Counted from the stretch's first letter, positions 46,961-58,812 are shown. The stretch is DNA of 64,000 nucleotides from Leguminivora glycinivorella (GCF_023078275.1 NC_062990.1:14027549-14091548), one strand, 5' to 3'. Numbers and translations: made by a program. The notes: a model not told the origin generated them from the letters alone.

Positions 46961-48460
46961 TTTTGTCTTTCCCATCACGGAACAATGGTATTCCGGACCT
47001 TTGGGAGGGTTTACTGACGATTCGCCAAAAAACGTTTCCCAAAGTTTCACATTCCAAACTATTATTCCCAAATTATCATTTCCCAAATGAACGTTTGGCA
47101 AAACAACTTATCGCAAATTGACATTTAGCAAAACTTTTTTTGGCAAGTATTTGTTTCCCAAAATATTTACTTGGTCAAATTTCATTTTACCAAATATTAT
47201 TTAGTCAAAGGTATTGTTAGGCAAAATTTCCATTTCCCAATATATTGTAATTAAATGGCGCACTAGAAATTTGTATGTTGGTTTTATACTTTGTGTCCAA
47301 GATTTGTGTGAAATAATGTGTATGTCGTACTTTTTTTCCTCTTATCCCTTAACCTTATGTTTTCAAGACCATTATGTTCTATTAATTTTTAATTACTTTA
47401 AAAAGCCATTTCCGGTTTGCTCACTGTCAACCTAACACGCTCCTCCTCGCTTCGCTCGTCGTCGCACCTAAACTGACCCTGTCACACACGAGTTTTCTGT
47501 TACAATACTAATAAAATTATTACATTACATTTATGCCTTGTAATATTTATTGTCAAACGTGATTTTGCATGGTGTAATTTGTAGAAACATTTTTTGACAA
47601 AAAAATAGTTGACAAAATAATTTTGTCCAGTAATATTAATTTGACAAAAATAAAGTTGAGCAAACTTTTCGTGCCCAACTAAATGCCTTGGGAATAAAAC
47701 TGAAATTATCATTTGACAATTTTAAGTTAAATTTGGCAAAAAAATCTTCGGTAAATTAAATTAATCCCGTAGAAATGAAAATACAAATGCCTAAATATTT
47801 TCGAAATTTGCGATGTGAAATTTTGACCAAACATGTTTTTGGAATATAAGTTTTGCCATCAAAAACGTTTGCGAAATAAAGTTTTGTCTAAATAAAATTT
47901 GACTAGGTTAAATTGTGCCAAATGATAATTTTACCAAACAAAATCATTGCGAAACATACCTTTGCCAAACAATACTTTGGGAAATGAAACTATTGCTATA
48001 TGATTATTGGGAAATGAAATTTGACGAAACGTTTTTTGGCGAAACGGCAGGACACCCTTTGGGAGGCGTGCGCGGGCCGAAGCCAACGCGTAGAGGCCCT
48101 TTCGACACTTTAATGAAATGTAAGGGGTACACCGAGCGGATGTTGCCCTTGCCCGTATCATGGGACACACGCAGAGGCAACACCCGCCAGGGTGTAAGGA
48201 CTATTTGAGAGTTAATGGAATCTAAAATGAACTGGTCTATTTTGATGAAAGTGATGGACTAAATACTGGGCTATGGATAAAAAACCGGACGCCTGCCTAA
48301 TAAAACGGTATCCAATTTTATGTCCGGCAGACGGTGACTCGTCCCCACAAGATGGGCCCCCACAAAAAGCGACATTATTACTAATTATTATCCTTGAATT
48401 TGGCGGCTGACCGGAAGTAAAGCATCCACCTCCTTATTTACATGGGAGCAACTATCTTAT
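46960..48460. repeat. GC-richer repeat split by the quasi-repetitive element
   Basis: The sequence GGTATTCCGGACCTTTGGGA (left) continues as GGAGGCGTGCGCGGGCCGAA (right of the insert) and runs through GTACACCGAGCGGATGTTGC and GACGCCTGCCTAATAAAACG to about 48400. Its style is that of a LINE or SINE 3' region. No frame was assigned. Confidence 0.45.
47009..48055. mobile_element. AT-rich quasi-repetitive element, word type 2, 11-bp flanking repeats
   Basis: CCTTTGGGAGG lies at 46998-47008 and 48056-48066. GCCAAAAAACGTTTC near the left end is inverted as GAAACGTTTTTTGGC near the right. The body is variants of TTTGGCAAAAT/CCCAAATTA/TTTGCCAAAC, changing orientation around a CG-rich core at 47426-47475. 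Confidence 0.72.
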
Positions 48461-48461
48461 T

Positions 48462-48987
48462 AGGGTTCCGTAGTCAACTAGGAACCCTTATAGTTTCGTC
48501 ATGTCTGTCCGTCCGTCCGTCCGTCCGCGAATAATCTCAGTAACCGTTTGCACTAGAAAGATGAAATTTGGTTTTAACATGTATATCAATCACGCCGACA
48601 AAGTGCAAAAATAAAAAGTGGAAAAAAAATGTTTTATTAGGGTACCCCCCCTACACGTAAAGTGGGGAGTGATTTTTTGTTTCATTTCAACCCTAACTTG
48701 TGATATATTGTTAGATAGGTATTTAAAAATGAATAGAGGTACCTATACTAAAACCATTTTTTGATAATGCTCATATTTTCGGAAATAATCGCTCCTAAAG
48801 TAAAAAAAAATGTGTCCCCCCCCCTCTAACTTTTGAACCATAAGTTTAAAAAATATGAAAAAAATTACAAAAGTAGATCTTTATAAAAACTTTCTAGGAA
48901 AATTATTTTGAACGTGATAGGTGGAACAGTTTAAAAAAAAAAACCGGAAACTACGGAACCCTACACTGAGCGTGGCCGGTTTTTTTA
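48462..48987 (+). repeat. Repeat family A, copy 5 (shortest GTCC run, most diverged)
   Basis: Usual start and ACTACGGAACCCT core end. The GTCC run is about 20 bp and the 3' GACACGCTCTT segment is missing. Confidence 0.85.
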
Positions 48988-49226
48988 TTCATTTCTATCG
49001 CCTTTCATCGCTTACTTTCGCTTTTGGTGAGACCAGTGCCTTCCGTCGAAAGCATAGAGGAATACGTAAGGGAAGAGTTGAAACTTGGTTGTAACACTTG
49101 TAACTCCATACATCAGTAAATGCGAGTTATTTGTATAGGCATAGTTAAAGCAGGGGCGGCTCACTCCGCGATTCTATCGCCGCGCTACAAGTACATGCCA
49201 GCGGCCGCGAGTTCGCGGCCTAATCA

Positions 49227-49371
49227 GTAGGCCTAGCACATGATGGCCGCGGGAGTATGTCGCCGCGAGATAGATGACACGTCTTTGTCTAACTGTATTA
49301 ATGACATAAGGACAGGTAGTCTATCTCGCGGCGACATACTCCCGCGGCCATCATGTGCTAGGCCTGCAGGG
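49227..49371. mobile_element. MITE with ~48-bp GGCCTAGCACATGATGGCCG arms
   Basis: GGCCTAGCACATGATGGCCG..GTATGTCGCCGCGAGATAGA is mirrored by TCTATCTCGCGGCGACATAC..ATGTGCTAGGCC. Loop about 45 bp. Confidence 0.85.
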
Positions 49372-49852
49372 GTGGCGCGTGTTTTCACGGAACGCACGTT
49401 CGCACTTTCTAATGTTACTTTACGTCGCGAGTTTTTTTTAAGGTTCATATGCTATGTCCGCGTGTGGAATGGCTAATAATGCTTAGTTAAATAGATATCA
49501 TGAATAAAATAAATACCATAGGACATGTTTACACAGATCTACTATTGATTAAGTCCCCCGAAAAGATTCAATAAGGCTTTTGTGATGTTGGAACTTAAAC
49601 AAAAATATATAAATACTATATATATACCTAGAAAGTACCCAAGACTTGAATATAATAGTATAACATTTTATCTGAGAATTAAATCGTTTTAATCCGTAGG
49701 CAACCCTATCGCCGGGCGCCGCGCACGTGCGGCTCGTTTCTTTGTTAGAATTTTGTAGGTATTTAAAAAGTCGGCATGTCGTGAACATCAAAGCAGTGGG
49801 CCTTCTGTACTTGTACTATTATATATTCTGTGGTTAAAGTGACATCAAAGAC

Positions 49853-50100
49853 ATACAGAGTGTAACAAAAATGGTGGTGATCCGTTTAAGGGCGTACTCA
49901 GTATCGTATTCTTATCAGGAAAAAGTAGAAGAAAATTTTTTTCGCTAAAAAAATTTTCACTTTTGTATGAGCCGGGCCGCGCGAATCGGTCGAATCTCCA
50001 TACAAAGATAAAAAAAAATTTATCCTACTTTTTCCTGATGAAAAAACGATACTGAATACGCCCTTAAACGGATCACCACCATTTTTGTTACACCCTGTAT
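49853..50100. mobile_element. MITE with GAGTGTAACAAAAATGGTGG arms
   Basis: ATACAGAGTGTAACAAAAAT..CCGTTTAAGGGCGTACTCAG is mirrored by CTGAATACGCCCTTAAACGG..TTGTTACACCCTGTAT. Arms over 50 bp. Confidence 0.85.
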
Positions 50101-50221
50101 GTAACTACGTATAGACAGATAAAGTCTAAGAAAAAACGTACCTCAAAACCGTACAGAAAAAGTTACGGTGACCTAGATGGCAATACACCTTTGGGGGACG
50201 CTCGGCTAGATGGCGCTAATA

Positions 50222-50462
50222 TTAATACATACATACATACAATCACGCCTGTATCCCATAAAGGGGTAGGCAGAACACATGAAACTACTAAAGCTTCAGT
50301 GCCACTCTTGGCAAATAAGGGGTTGAAAGAAAACGAAACTGTGACATTGCAGTGACAGGTTGCCAGCCTCTCGCCTACGCCACAATTTAACCCATATCCC
50401 ATAGTCGCCTTCTACGACACCCACGGGAAGAAAGGGGGTGGTGAAATTCTTAACCCGTCACC
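50222..50462 (+). repeat. ACAATCACGCCTGTATCCCA retroposon
   Basis: Starts after (CATA)n with ACAATCACGCCTGTATCCCA, as at 16723, and ends ACGGGAAGAAAGGGGGTGGT. ATTAAT is found on both sides, a possible short target duplication. Confidence 0.6.
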
Positions 50463-51375
50463 ACAGAGGAAATTAATATTTGACATTTTAACACATATCA
50501 AGCTAAGAATATGGCCCAAATTGTCAAAACTGAGGTTCAAAAGTTTTACGCTTGTGTCGAGAGATGGCAGTCTATGCACTGTGATTACATATTTTTACTT
50601 TGACAGTAACAGTTTACTCTCTTTAATACTCGAACCTCTTTGGTGACATAATTATATCGACAATTACGCGTCAACTAGAGTAAATTATCAGTACTGCTAC
50701 TTGTAAATAGATGTCGTGACGAACGAAGAGTTTAATGCTCACAAATTTTTAGCTAATATTACAATAGTATTAATCAGTATTCTGTTTTCAATACCTTCTG
50801 CTTGTAATATAAGTTGTAAACTGTTCTAATATAAAATTTTTGGCTGGCGAGACACTGTTGCTACCTGTGCTATTGAGTAGTGATACAGATAATTCACAGT
50901 GATTGTCGCTAGATGTCACTTAACTATGCCTATACAAATGACTCGCATTTACTGAGTTATGAGTATTAATAACTCTTCCATTACTTATTCTTCTATGGTC
51001 TAAAGTCAGTTTTGAAATTTGTTTTAGTAATATAGATAGTTTGATTAAAAGGTCACGTGACGTACGTCACAACTGTCATATGCACTTTACGTTCGCTCCG
51101 TGATTTTAATTTTAAACACAAGTAATACGTGTGTTTTAACAACTCCGCTCGCAATATACATTAGCCCTAACATCAGTGTACGTACTTAAAGTAAACATTG
51201 TTGTGCAAATAATAACACAGTTTAGGAACAGTGAAATATCAGTGACAAATAAAAATCATCTGCGCGGTCAGCTGACCGGTGACAGCCAATCAGCTGTGCG
51301 TGTGCCTTATCGTTGTGCGAGTGATACGCACTGGAAAGTAATCCCTATTTCTAGTGCGCGAAGTTTGGAATTACC

Positions 51376-52512
51376 ATGGCAAGCTGCGGTGGTTGCTTCA
51401 GTAAAATAACGGACGGAAGATGTTTGAAATGTCGCAACTGCCAAAAAATGTACGATTTCATGTGTGCAAATGTGACTGAGGACTATTTCGATTGCATGGG
51501 CCCCGACCAGAGATATTCCTGGAAGTGTGTGGAGTGTAGAAGCGCGGAGCCCAAGTCAAACAACACAAACACGCCCGTACGCGGCCATGATCCGGCGGGC
51601 CAGGCAAATATTAATATGTGTAGGGGCTCGCGGACACTTGGCTTCATGAGCCCGGTCGGGCCCGAAGGCGACAGTTCCGTCATGGAGGTGTCTTACACGG
51701 ACGGTAATTCTCGCACCACCACCCCGCGCGACAATGGACTTGACTCGACCCGCGTCAACGACAACCAGCTGCTAATCACCGAACTCCGGCTCTTCAGAGA
51801 GGAGATGCGCGCGATGAGCCACGAAATTCGCGCTCTCCGCACGTCACTGGCGAGCCTGACAGCCAGGATCGATAGCTGCGATGGCCGCATCGACGAGCTA
51901 TGTGCCCGAGTTGAGTCACTGGAGAGTAGGCCCCACTTAAATGATACTCAGGGCACATCTCTTGTCGAAACAGTGTCGCAGCTCAGATTAGAGCTCAACG
52001 ACCGCGACCAGGAGTTGTTGTTAAATGATATCGAAATATCTAGTGTGCCGGAAACAAATGGCGAGAATGCGATGCATTTGATAACAACTCTGGGCCAAAA
52101 GTTAGGGGTGGAACTCACCGAGCACGACATTGTTGACGCTACGCGTGTGGGGCGGGCGCCACAGCTAGAGGAAGGTGTCCACGGGCCGGCAGGGCGGCCG
52201 CGGCCGCTCGTCGTGCGCCTGGCGCGTCGCGTCGTCAGGGACCGCCTGCTGCAGGCCGCGCGAGTGCGCCGCGGTGTCACCACGGAAGGCACCGGCATTC
52301 CTGGCCGAACATGTAGGTTCTACGTGAACGAGCGGCTGACTCCTCACAACCGGCGTCTGCTGTACAAGGCCCGGGAGCTGAAGCAGCAATACTCCTGGCG
52401 GTATGTCTGGACCCGCGACGGTAAAATCTTCGCGCGGCAGCAGGCGGGGACGGCTTCGCCTCGATACCGCATACGGACGGAAACGGATCTAGACCGTGTT
52501 TTTGGACGATAA
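51376..52512 (+). CDS. CR1-like LINE ORF1 protein (PHD-type zinc finger, coiled coil)
   Basis: 378 codons, uninterrupted. The N-terminus CGGCFSKITDGRCLKCRNCQ followed by W.C..C is a PHD-like Cys cluster. Residues ~135-185 (ELRLFREEMRAMSHEIRALR...) form a coiled coil. The rest (LITTLGQKLGVELTEHDIVD.. TRVGR.. RPLVVRLARRVVRDRLLQAA) resembles the RRM-plus-CTD nucleic-acid binding part of LINE ORF1 proteins. The start ATG at 51376 follows a 5' UTR-like stretch. Much richer in GC than its surroundings. Full-length and apparently intact, unlike the ORF2 that follows. Confidence 0.82.
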   Translation: MASCGGCFSKITDGRCLKCRNCQKMYDFMCANVTEDYFDCMGPDQRYSWKCVECRSAEPKSNNTNTPVRGHDPAGQANINMCRGSRTLGFMSPVGPEGDSSVMEVSYTDGNSRTTTPRDNGLDSTRVNDNQLLITELRLFREEMRAMSHEIRALRTSLASLTARIDSCDGRIDELCARVESLESRPHLNDTQGTSLVETVSQLRLELNDRDQELLLNDIEISSVPETNGENAMHLITTLGQKLGVELTEHDIVDATRVGRAPQLEEGVHGPAGRPRPLVVRLARRVVRDRLLQAARVRRGVTTEGTGIPGRTCRFYVNERLTPHNRRLLYKARELKQQYSWRYVWTRDGKIFARQQAGTASPRYRIRTETDLDRVFGR

Positions 52513-52889
52513 TCAGTTTGTACGCCATTTCAACTCCCTATCATTTCTAATGACCATTATTCGCACGCATATGTCATTGCCACTGTCGCCGCTGGTTAAT
52601 CAAACATTTAAAACACGTGCACTACACAAACACAAAACGTACACATATTACACTTTCTATTTTAACATGAACTCTTGGTTACAGTTTGTATGCTACATAT
52701 TAATTCACTTGTACTATATCTCATCTTATTCTGTGCGCGACACTATATTATATAATCATTCACCGACACACACTTTTGCACAAATAACCTCAAATCCATG
52801 CTTACGTTCCCCGCGCCTGGTTGCAGTACTAGCGATGCAAAACCGGTTCCATCTTAGTAACTGCTCGCTTATATTTACAAATTATAAAA

Positions 52890-54412
52890 GTGAATAAAAA
52901 TCATCTAAGAGTAGGTTTGTACAACGCGGGCTCATTAGGCACGAACCACGATAACTTTATAGCAACTTGCACTCGATTAGATATGGATATGTTAGCCATT
53001 AACGAGACTTGGTTAAGAGGGGGGGATGAATGTCGTGCACCGGTACTACCGGGGTGTAGGCTGCGACACACTCCGCGACCACAGGGTTCTCGCTCACGGG
53101 GTGGCGGAGTCGGCTTTTACATAAAACGTAATGTGACTGCCCGCAATTTGCCACATCCCATAGATCCCAAACACAAAACGGTTGAACAAATGTGGGTACA
53201 TATGTCGATTCAAGGGAAAAAAATAGTGATAGGGACAGCATATCGCCCACCATGGTTGGATGTTGACCTATTTTTAGACGCCATATCCGACACTATTAGC
53301 TCTTTGACTTGTTATGACCACATCATTTTGCTAGGGATTTTAATATTAATTTACGTAGTAATGACATTAAAACAACTAAGTTTAACCATTTTTTGACTAC
53401 TTTTAATTTGACACAATTAGTAACAGAGCCAACACATTTCACAAATACCAGTCAGACATTGATTGACGTGGTTTGCACCGATTTGAATGCCAAAAAAATA
53501 ATTACGGAGCATGTAGGGTCATTATTTGGGCACTGTATGGTTATGTGCGAATTCACTATTAAGCGGAACAAACCTAAGCCCCATACTATACTGCATAGGC
53601 CGCTTAATGACATAAATAGTTCGTTTTTTGACAATGATTTGCGTAATGTGAGTTGGGATCTGATGTCTGTTTTACCGAATGTTACTGATCAGGTGGAAGT
53701 ATTGACTAAGCATATAGTATTTTTATTTGACTTGCATGCGCCCATAAAAACATCTATAATAAGGGGCCCTTCATATCCATGGATCACTGACACAGTGAAA
53801 CTGATGATGCGTATGCGTGATCAAGCTGCCTCAGAGTTTCACAAGACAGGTCATGAGAGTAAAAGGCTTTATTATAAGGATTTAAAATCACTAGTAAATA
53901 AGGCCATATACAACGAGAAGTCTGCTTTCTTTAACCATAACATTAATAATAAAATAAAGGAACCAAAAGCACTTTGGAAAAATCTTAAATCTATCATTTT
54001 GCCCAAAGATTGTAAGGACTTGCCATCTACTTTCAGTGATCCTGATATTATAAACAGACACTTCTTAGATTTACCTGTTATTTCACAGGTGACGATTTCA
54101 CAGCTGACATATTTTGAATTCCATAGTTACAACCAGTCTGTATTTCACATTGAACCAATTACGCCTGATATTTTACTAAAAACTGTCTCAACACTGAAGT
54201 CTAATGCAGAAGGCCATGATCTAATTAATTTAAAAATGCTTTTAATGACATTTCCTGGTACTTTGGATTTACTGACTAATATTATTAACACCTCCATTTT
54301 AACCTCTACTTTTCCTGACATCTGGAAAGTAGCTATTGTGAGACCGCTGCCAAAAAACATTAACCCATCTGAATTAAAGGACCTGAGGCCCATCAGCATA
54401 TTACCTTGCATA
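52890..54412 (+). pseudogene. CR1-like LINE ORF2, 5' part: AP endonuclease and start of RT
   Basis: LRVGLYNAGSLGTNHDNFIA and DMLAINETWLRGGDE are the N and E motifs of an apurinic-type endonuclease; GGGVGFYIKR and GTAYRPPW follow. A one-base deletion near 53336 in the GDFN-type motif moves the rest into a second frame (53393 on: LTQLVTEPTHF, DHGR-region SLFGHCMVMCEF), through to LRPISILPC at 54409, where a foreign LINE begins. One frameshift plus the insertion make it inactive. Downstream parts are at 56611 and 58033. Confidence 0.85.
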
Positions 54413-56610
54413 TGGTACTCGCGTCATTTAATAAAATTAATTAAAAAAAAACATAAGGTTCATAAAAAATGCAAAATATATGGCAGACTGTCCGATTATA
54501 ATAGCTTTTCTGAGCTTCGTTCTACAGTCAAATCGTTAGAGGCAGCATGTTACACTTTATTTATTGAAAGGAGTGAGAACAATATAAAAAAAACTCTAAA
54601 GCCTTTTGGTCATTTATCAAATCTAAAAAATGTAACAACAATATTCCCGATTCTGTCTTCCTCAATGACAATGTAGCTAATGATGGTTGTGCTATAGCCA
54701 ATCTTTTCAACTCATTTTTTCAATCGGTGTTTGAACACAATTCGTTACCAAATGTTTCCCCGTCTTCCCTTGAATATGATTCTAATACTAGTTTAAATGT
54801 GATCAGTAATATAACATTTCAGACAGATTTAGTAGAACGATACCTTAAAACATTAGCTGAATCAAAAGGCGGTGGACCTGACGGTATCCACCCTGTATTC
54901 CTTAAAAGGTGTAGTAAAACATTAGCTTTTCCCATTTCGGTGATTTTTTCGCTGTCTATGAAATCGGGAATTATGCCAACAATTTGGAAGCGCTCTCTTG
55001 TAGTACCTATCCATAAAAGCGGTAATAAGCATAATATTCAAAATTATCGCGGTATATCGAAACTGTCCTCAATTCCAAAATTATTTGAGAAAATAATTTA
55101 TGACCAATTGTTCAATGCGGTGAGACCCATACTTACTCCTAATCAACACGGCTTTATAAATAAACGTTCGGTGGAAACCAATCTTGTAGAATTTTTAGAT
55201 TTCTCATTAAAGGCAATAGACAAAGGGTTTCAGGTTGACGCTATTTACACGGATTACTCTAAGGCCTTCGATAAAATCTCACACAATATCCTAATTCACA
55301 AGTTGAAGACGTTTGGTATACATGGTGATTTGTTGAGGTGGTTAACGTCGTACCTCCGAGATCGGTCTCAGGCAGTGTCTGTCAAAGGGCATACATCCTC
55401 TTTCATCCCCGTTCTGTCAGGTGTCCCCCAGGGCTCGCATTTAGGGCCTTTGCTTTTCAACATCTTTATAAATGACGTTGTGGATTGCTTTCACCACTCC
55501 AAGGTATTACTTTTCGCCGACGACATGAAAATTTTTACTTTAGTGAAGTCTCTAGACGATTGTGTGTATCTCCAAGATGACTTAAATAGGTTGGATCATT
55601 ACTGCACTACAAATTGTCTTGACCTTAATATCGAGAAGTGCTGCACGATCTCATTCTCTCGTAAACGTTCCCCTCTCACTTATGATTACCAGCTCAAAAA
55701 CACAAATCTGAATAAAGTAAGTGAAGTTAGAGATCTAGGTGTTCAGATTGATAATGAGATCCAGCTCACGTCTCACATTGATAAAATCACGTCGAAAGCA
55801 TACAAAATGTTGGGTTTTATTTTTCGTCAGAGCAAAGACTTCAGGGATCCAGATACACTTATTTTATTGTATAACGCTTTCGTTAGATCACATTTGGAGT
55901 TCGCTTCCGTTATTTGGAATCCTCAATATTCGGTACATATTGATCATATTGAGAGAATTCAAAATAAATTCATTAAATGGATGCACTACAAGTTCGAATC
56001 ATTTGTTAGTGATAGTATAGTAAGTCTCAAGCTGCGTAGAGAACACAAAGATGTGATATTTTTATTTAAATTATTAAATAATTTGACTGAGTCGCAATAT
56101 CTTATCAATAACATTTCGTACAGGTGCACCAGCACCCGAACTAGAACCAATGCTCTATTCGCAATACCATTCTGTCGTACTAGGTATGTAAAGAACTCCT
56201 ATCTTGTTAGAGCATGTTCAACTTATAACAACAAATACTCAACTTTTGATTTATTTAGTACAAAACTTGGTAAATTTGTTTCTATGGTAAAATCCAATAC
56301 TAGTATCTAATTTCTTTAAATTATCAATTTTTAAGTGTTTGATCTGTAGATATAATACGAGTACATCAAATCTATGTTGTTGCTTTGCTTTACTTCGATG
56401 CTCATGTTTTTGTTTCTTCATTCTTTTCCCCACACTAATTGTTAATATACTTAGTAATAGTAATGATTAAAATTAAGTACCCTTTGAGCAATTCTGCTTT
56501 ATTCCATTAGTGGAAACTGTTTTGGCTCATGTGTTAGTCATGTAACCTATATTATGTAAAATTGTAAGCTGTTTGTTTCCCAATAAAGATAAAATAAAAA
56601 AATAAAAAAT
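54413..56610 (+). pseudogene. Jockey-like LINE, 5'-truncated, inserted in the CR1-like RT
   Basis: Frame 54727-56310 (527 codons) spans RT motifs: SKGGGPDGIHP, RSLVVPIHKSGNKHNIQNYR, TDYSKAFDKISH (first catalytic Asp region), SGVPQGSHLGPLLFNIFIND, LLFADDMKIF (FADD catalytic pair) and the tail VRDLGVQIDNEIQLTSHIDK. The host ORF reads ..SILPC-I before and S-K-I after, so the insertion site is exact to a few bases. The 3' end is AATAAAGATAAAATAAAAAA. A frame break near 54660-54720 and 5' truncation (no endonuclease) show it dead on arrival, but the RT core is nearly intact, implying a recent insertion. Confidence 0.88.
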
Positions 56611-57237
56611 ATCCAAAATAATGGAGAAGATAGTTTGTACACAGTTAAATGCTTATATTGAGAAAACCGCTATCTTACCAGATGTACAATCGGGCTTCAG
56701 GAAGGGCCGCAGTACAGTAACTGCCCTGCTTGACGTGACGGATAACATACTGGACTCACAAGACAAGGGTATGTGCACACTGCTTGTATTGCTTGATTTT
56801 TCGCGAGCATTTGATTGCATTGATATAGATCTTCTACTTTCAAAGTTGAGTTACTACGGGTTCGACAACAGTGCACTGCGTTGGTTTCACAGCTATCTAA
56901 ATGAGCGGTACCAATATGTAAAGCTGTGTTCCAGTGATGGAACGATAAAGGTCTCAGGTAAAGCGGCCCTCCAGAGAGGTGTTCCACAGGGATCAATACT
57001 TGGTCCAATCTTATTCATATTGTATACAGCAGACATCGGAACCCGCATCACACACTGCAAATATCATATTTATGCGGATGACATTCAAATATACATCTCT
57101 TGTAAACCTACTCAAATTGACGATGCAATTGAAAAACTTAACATTGACTTAGCAAACATAGCGTCCTGGGCTTGTGACAACAGTTTAATACTAAACCCAT
57201 CCAAATCAAAATATGTTATCTTCGGCACAGAAAATCA
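56611..57237 (+). pseudogene. CR1-like LINE ORF2, middle part: RT core
   Basis: Continues with MEKIVCTQLNAYIEKTAILP, QSGFRKGRSTVTALLDVTDN, VLLDFSRAFDCIDIDLLLSK, RGVPQGSILGPILF and YHIYADDIQIYI (YADD catalytic pair), then LNPSKSKYVIFGTE. Interrupted at AATCA (57233-57237). Confidence 0.86.
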
Positions 57238-58027
57238 TTTTTCATTTCATTTTCATTTATTATGAACCAACTTACACTAACAGATAAACCAAACATGTAA
57301 GTTATAGGTTACAGGTAAAGATTACAACACAGGACTATACAACTATACATAAAATTGAATTTACAATCTAGACAGTACTACGGAACATAATACACTGCTT
57401 AAACATAACAAATTATTACGACAAATGTCACTTACATTAGGTATATCAAATAAACTTATATCTCTAATACATAATAATATTCTTAAATGCTCTGACTATA
57501 TTATAATACTTGTGGGAGTCGAGATCGACTCCAAATAACGAGTAGCAGTGGCTAGAAGTTTCGGTTCCCCCTGCGAGAATATGTCAGCCTGGGGCTCAAA
57601 CAAAAGAATATTATTAATGTGACCCAGTGCTACATACAGAGGGCTGGTATCTAAAGCTACTGAGTTGGTGCTGGGGACAACAAAAAGAGGTGTGGGACGA
57701 GGCCTAAGTGTAGTTCTCACAAAAGGTGTTGGTACTTTAAAAGAGACATATTGCAATAACCATGGATTTGTGATTGAACCACGAATTAATTTAATAAAAT
57801 ATTTTACTACCGCAAGTTGTCTCCGAACCTCAAGGCTGTCAAGACTAACCATCCCCAATATGAAATGAGTAGGATACATGTACGGATAGTAACCATGTTG
57901 CTTCCAGTACAAGTATCTAACAAATGTTTTCTGAACCTTTTCAATTAGAAGAATGTATTTCTTTTCATGGGGGTTCCAGATAATATGGTTACTTTCCAAC
58001 AGGCTACGCACAAAGGCATTATATAAT
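57238..58027 (-). pseudogene. Antisense LINE RT tail inserted in the CR1-like LINE, AATCA duplication
   Basis: AATCA at 57233-57237 and 58028-58032. The low-coordinate end is T-rich, i.e. the A tail of an antisense insert. Frame 57496-58011 has SNHIIWNPHEKKYILLIEKV, QKTFVRYLYWKQHGYYPYMY and LGMVSLDSLEVRRQL, the C-terminal part of a LINE RT. Confidence 0.86.
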
Positions 58028-58205
58028 AATCAGTTGAAAAGCCTCGGGCGCGTTAGAGATATAATGCTATCTGATGAACCAATAGAAAGAGTATTTGAAG
58101 CTCGTAATCTAGGCTTAATCATGGACAGCAAACTTAGGTTTGAGAAACATGTTGCTGAATGTGTTAGTAACTGTTTTTATAGGCTCAGGGTACTATATAT
58201 GTTCC
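58028..58205 (+). pseudogene. CR1-like LINE ORF2, last part present
   Basis: Resumes QLKSLGRVRDIMLSDEPIER and ARNLGLIMDSKLRFEKHVAE, the RT tail in register with the part before the insert. It stops at about 58205, where a probable LTR begins. Confidence 0.8.
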
Positions 58206-58812
58206 GTCGAGGAACAGAGATTTTTAGTTTTAATTTCTTTTCTTGATATAGTTAAATAGTTATTTCATTTTCATACATACAAGGCAACACAATTTTGAAA
58301 GAATACTTGTTTCCATGTATATGTAGCACAGTTTTTTGGAGCTGGCAATTACAGAAGTCCCAAAGCGACTTTCCGGTGCCCCACCACGCCACCTGGCGGA
58401 TATATAAAAAAAACTCTCTCTTCGACCGTGCGAGCGCCATGATCTGCGCTCCCGTTATTACGAATTAAAAAATAGTTATCGGTGCACCGGCGCGACATAA
58501 ACGTGAAAATTGACATTCAAGTGATATCACAACCCAGTGACCTAAGCTTCCGTTTATATGTGACAATCGTTTTAGTGTGAGGATTTTCCCAAAGTGTTTC
58601 CACGTGGCCCCACAAGCGCCTCTGGACAAATGTAAGTAGCCTCACCAATTAAACGCCGCTACATATAGTTTTTTGATCCGTTCGATCCGGATTTTTCTTT
58701 CTCACGTTGTGTTGCCCGTGTATTTTGCGGTATTACGTACCCATCATTCCAATTACATACGTTTGTAGTTCAATTTTTCATTGTAATTTCCGCCATCTTT
58801 GCTCACGGCAAA
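58206..58812 (+). repeat. Probable 5' LTR and leader of the BEL/Pao element
   Basis: No coding frame. It lies between the broken CR1-like tail and the gag start. It may begin with TG near 58199. The partner LTR is outside the window, so borders and primer site cannot be fixed. Confidence 0.45.

Larger units (their letters stand above)
49104..50960. repeat. Inverted pair AACTATGCCTATACAAAT at 49.1 and 50.9 kb
   Basis: CAGTAAATGCGAGTTATTTG..TATAGGCATAGTT at 49108-49147 is mirrored by AACTATGCCTATACAAATGA..TCGCATTTACTG at 50919-50957. The pair may bound an old element since filled by insertions. 50470-50900 has no other recognisable feature. Confidence 0.5.

Noticed and set aside
51948..52298. 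Minus-strand frames within the LINE ORF1
   Set aside because: GC-rich shadow frames of the real + strand ORF1; Arg/Ser-rich without motifs.
52496..52897. 133-codon frame between LINE ORF1 and ORF2
   Set aside because: No LINE motif; position is the inter-ORF spacer and the composition is AT-rich. Treated as spacer.
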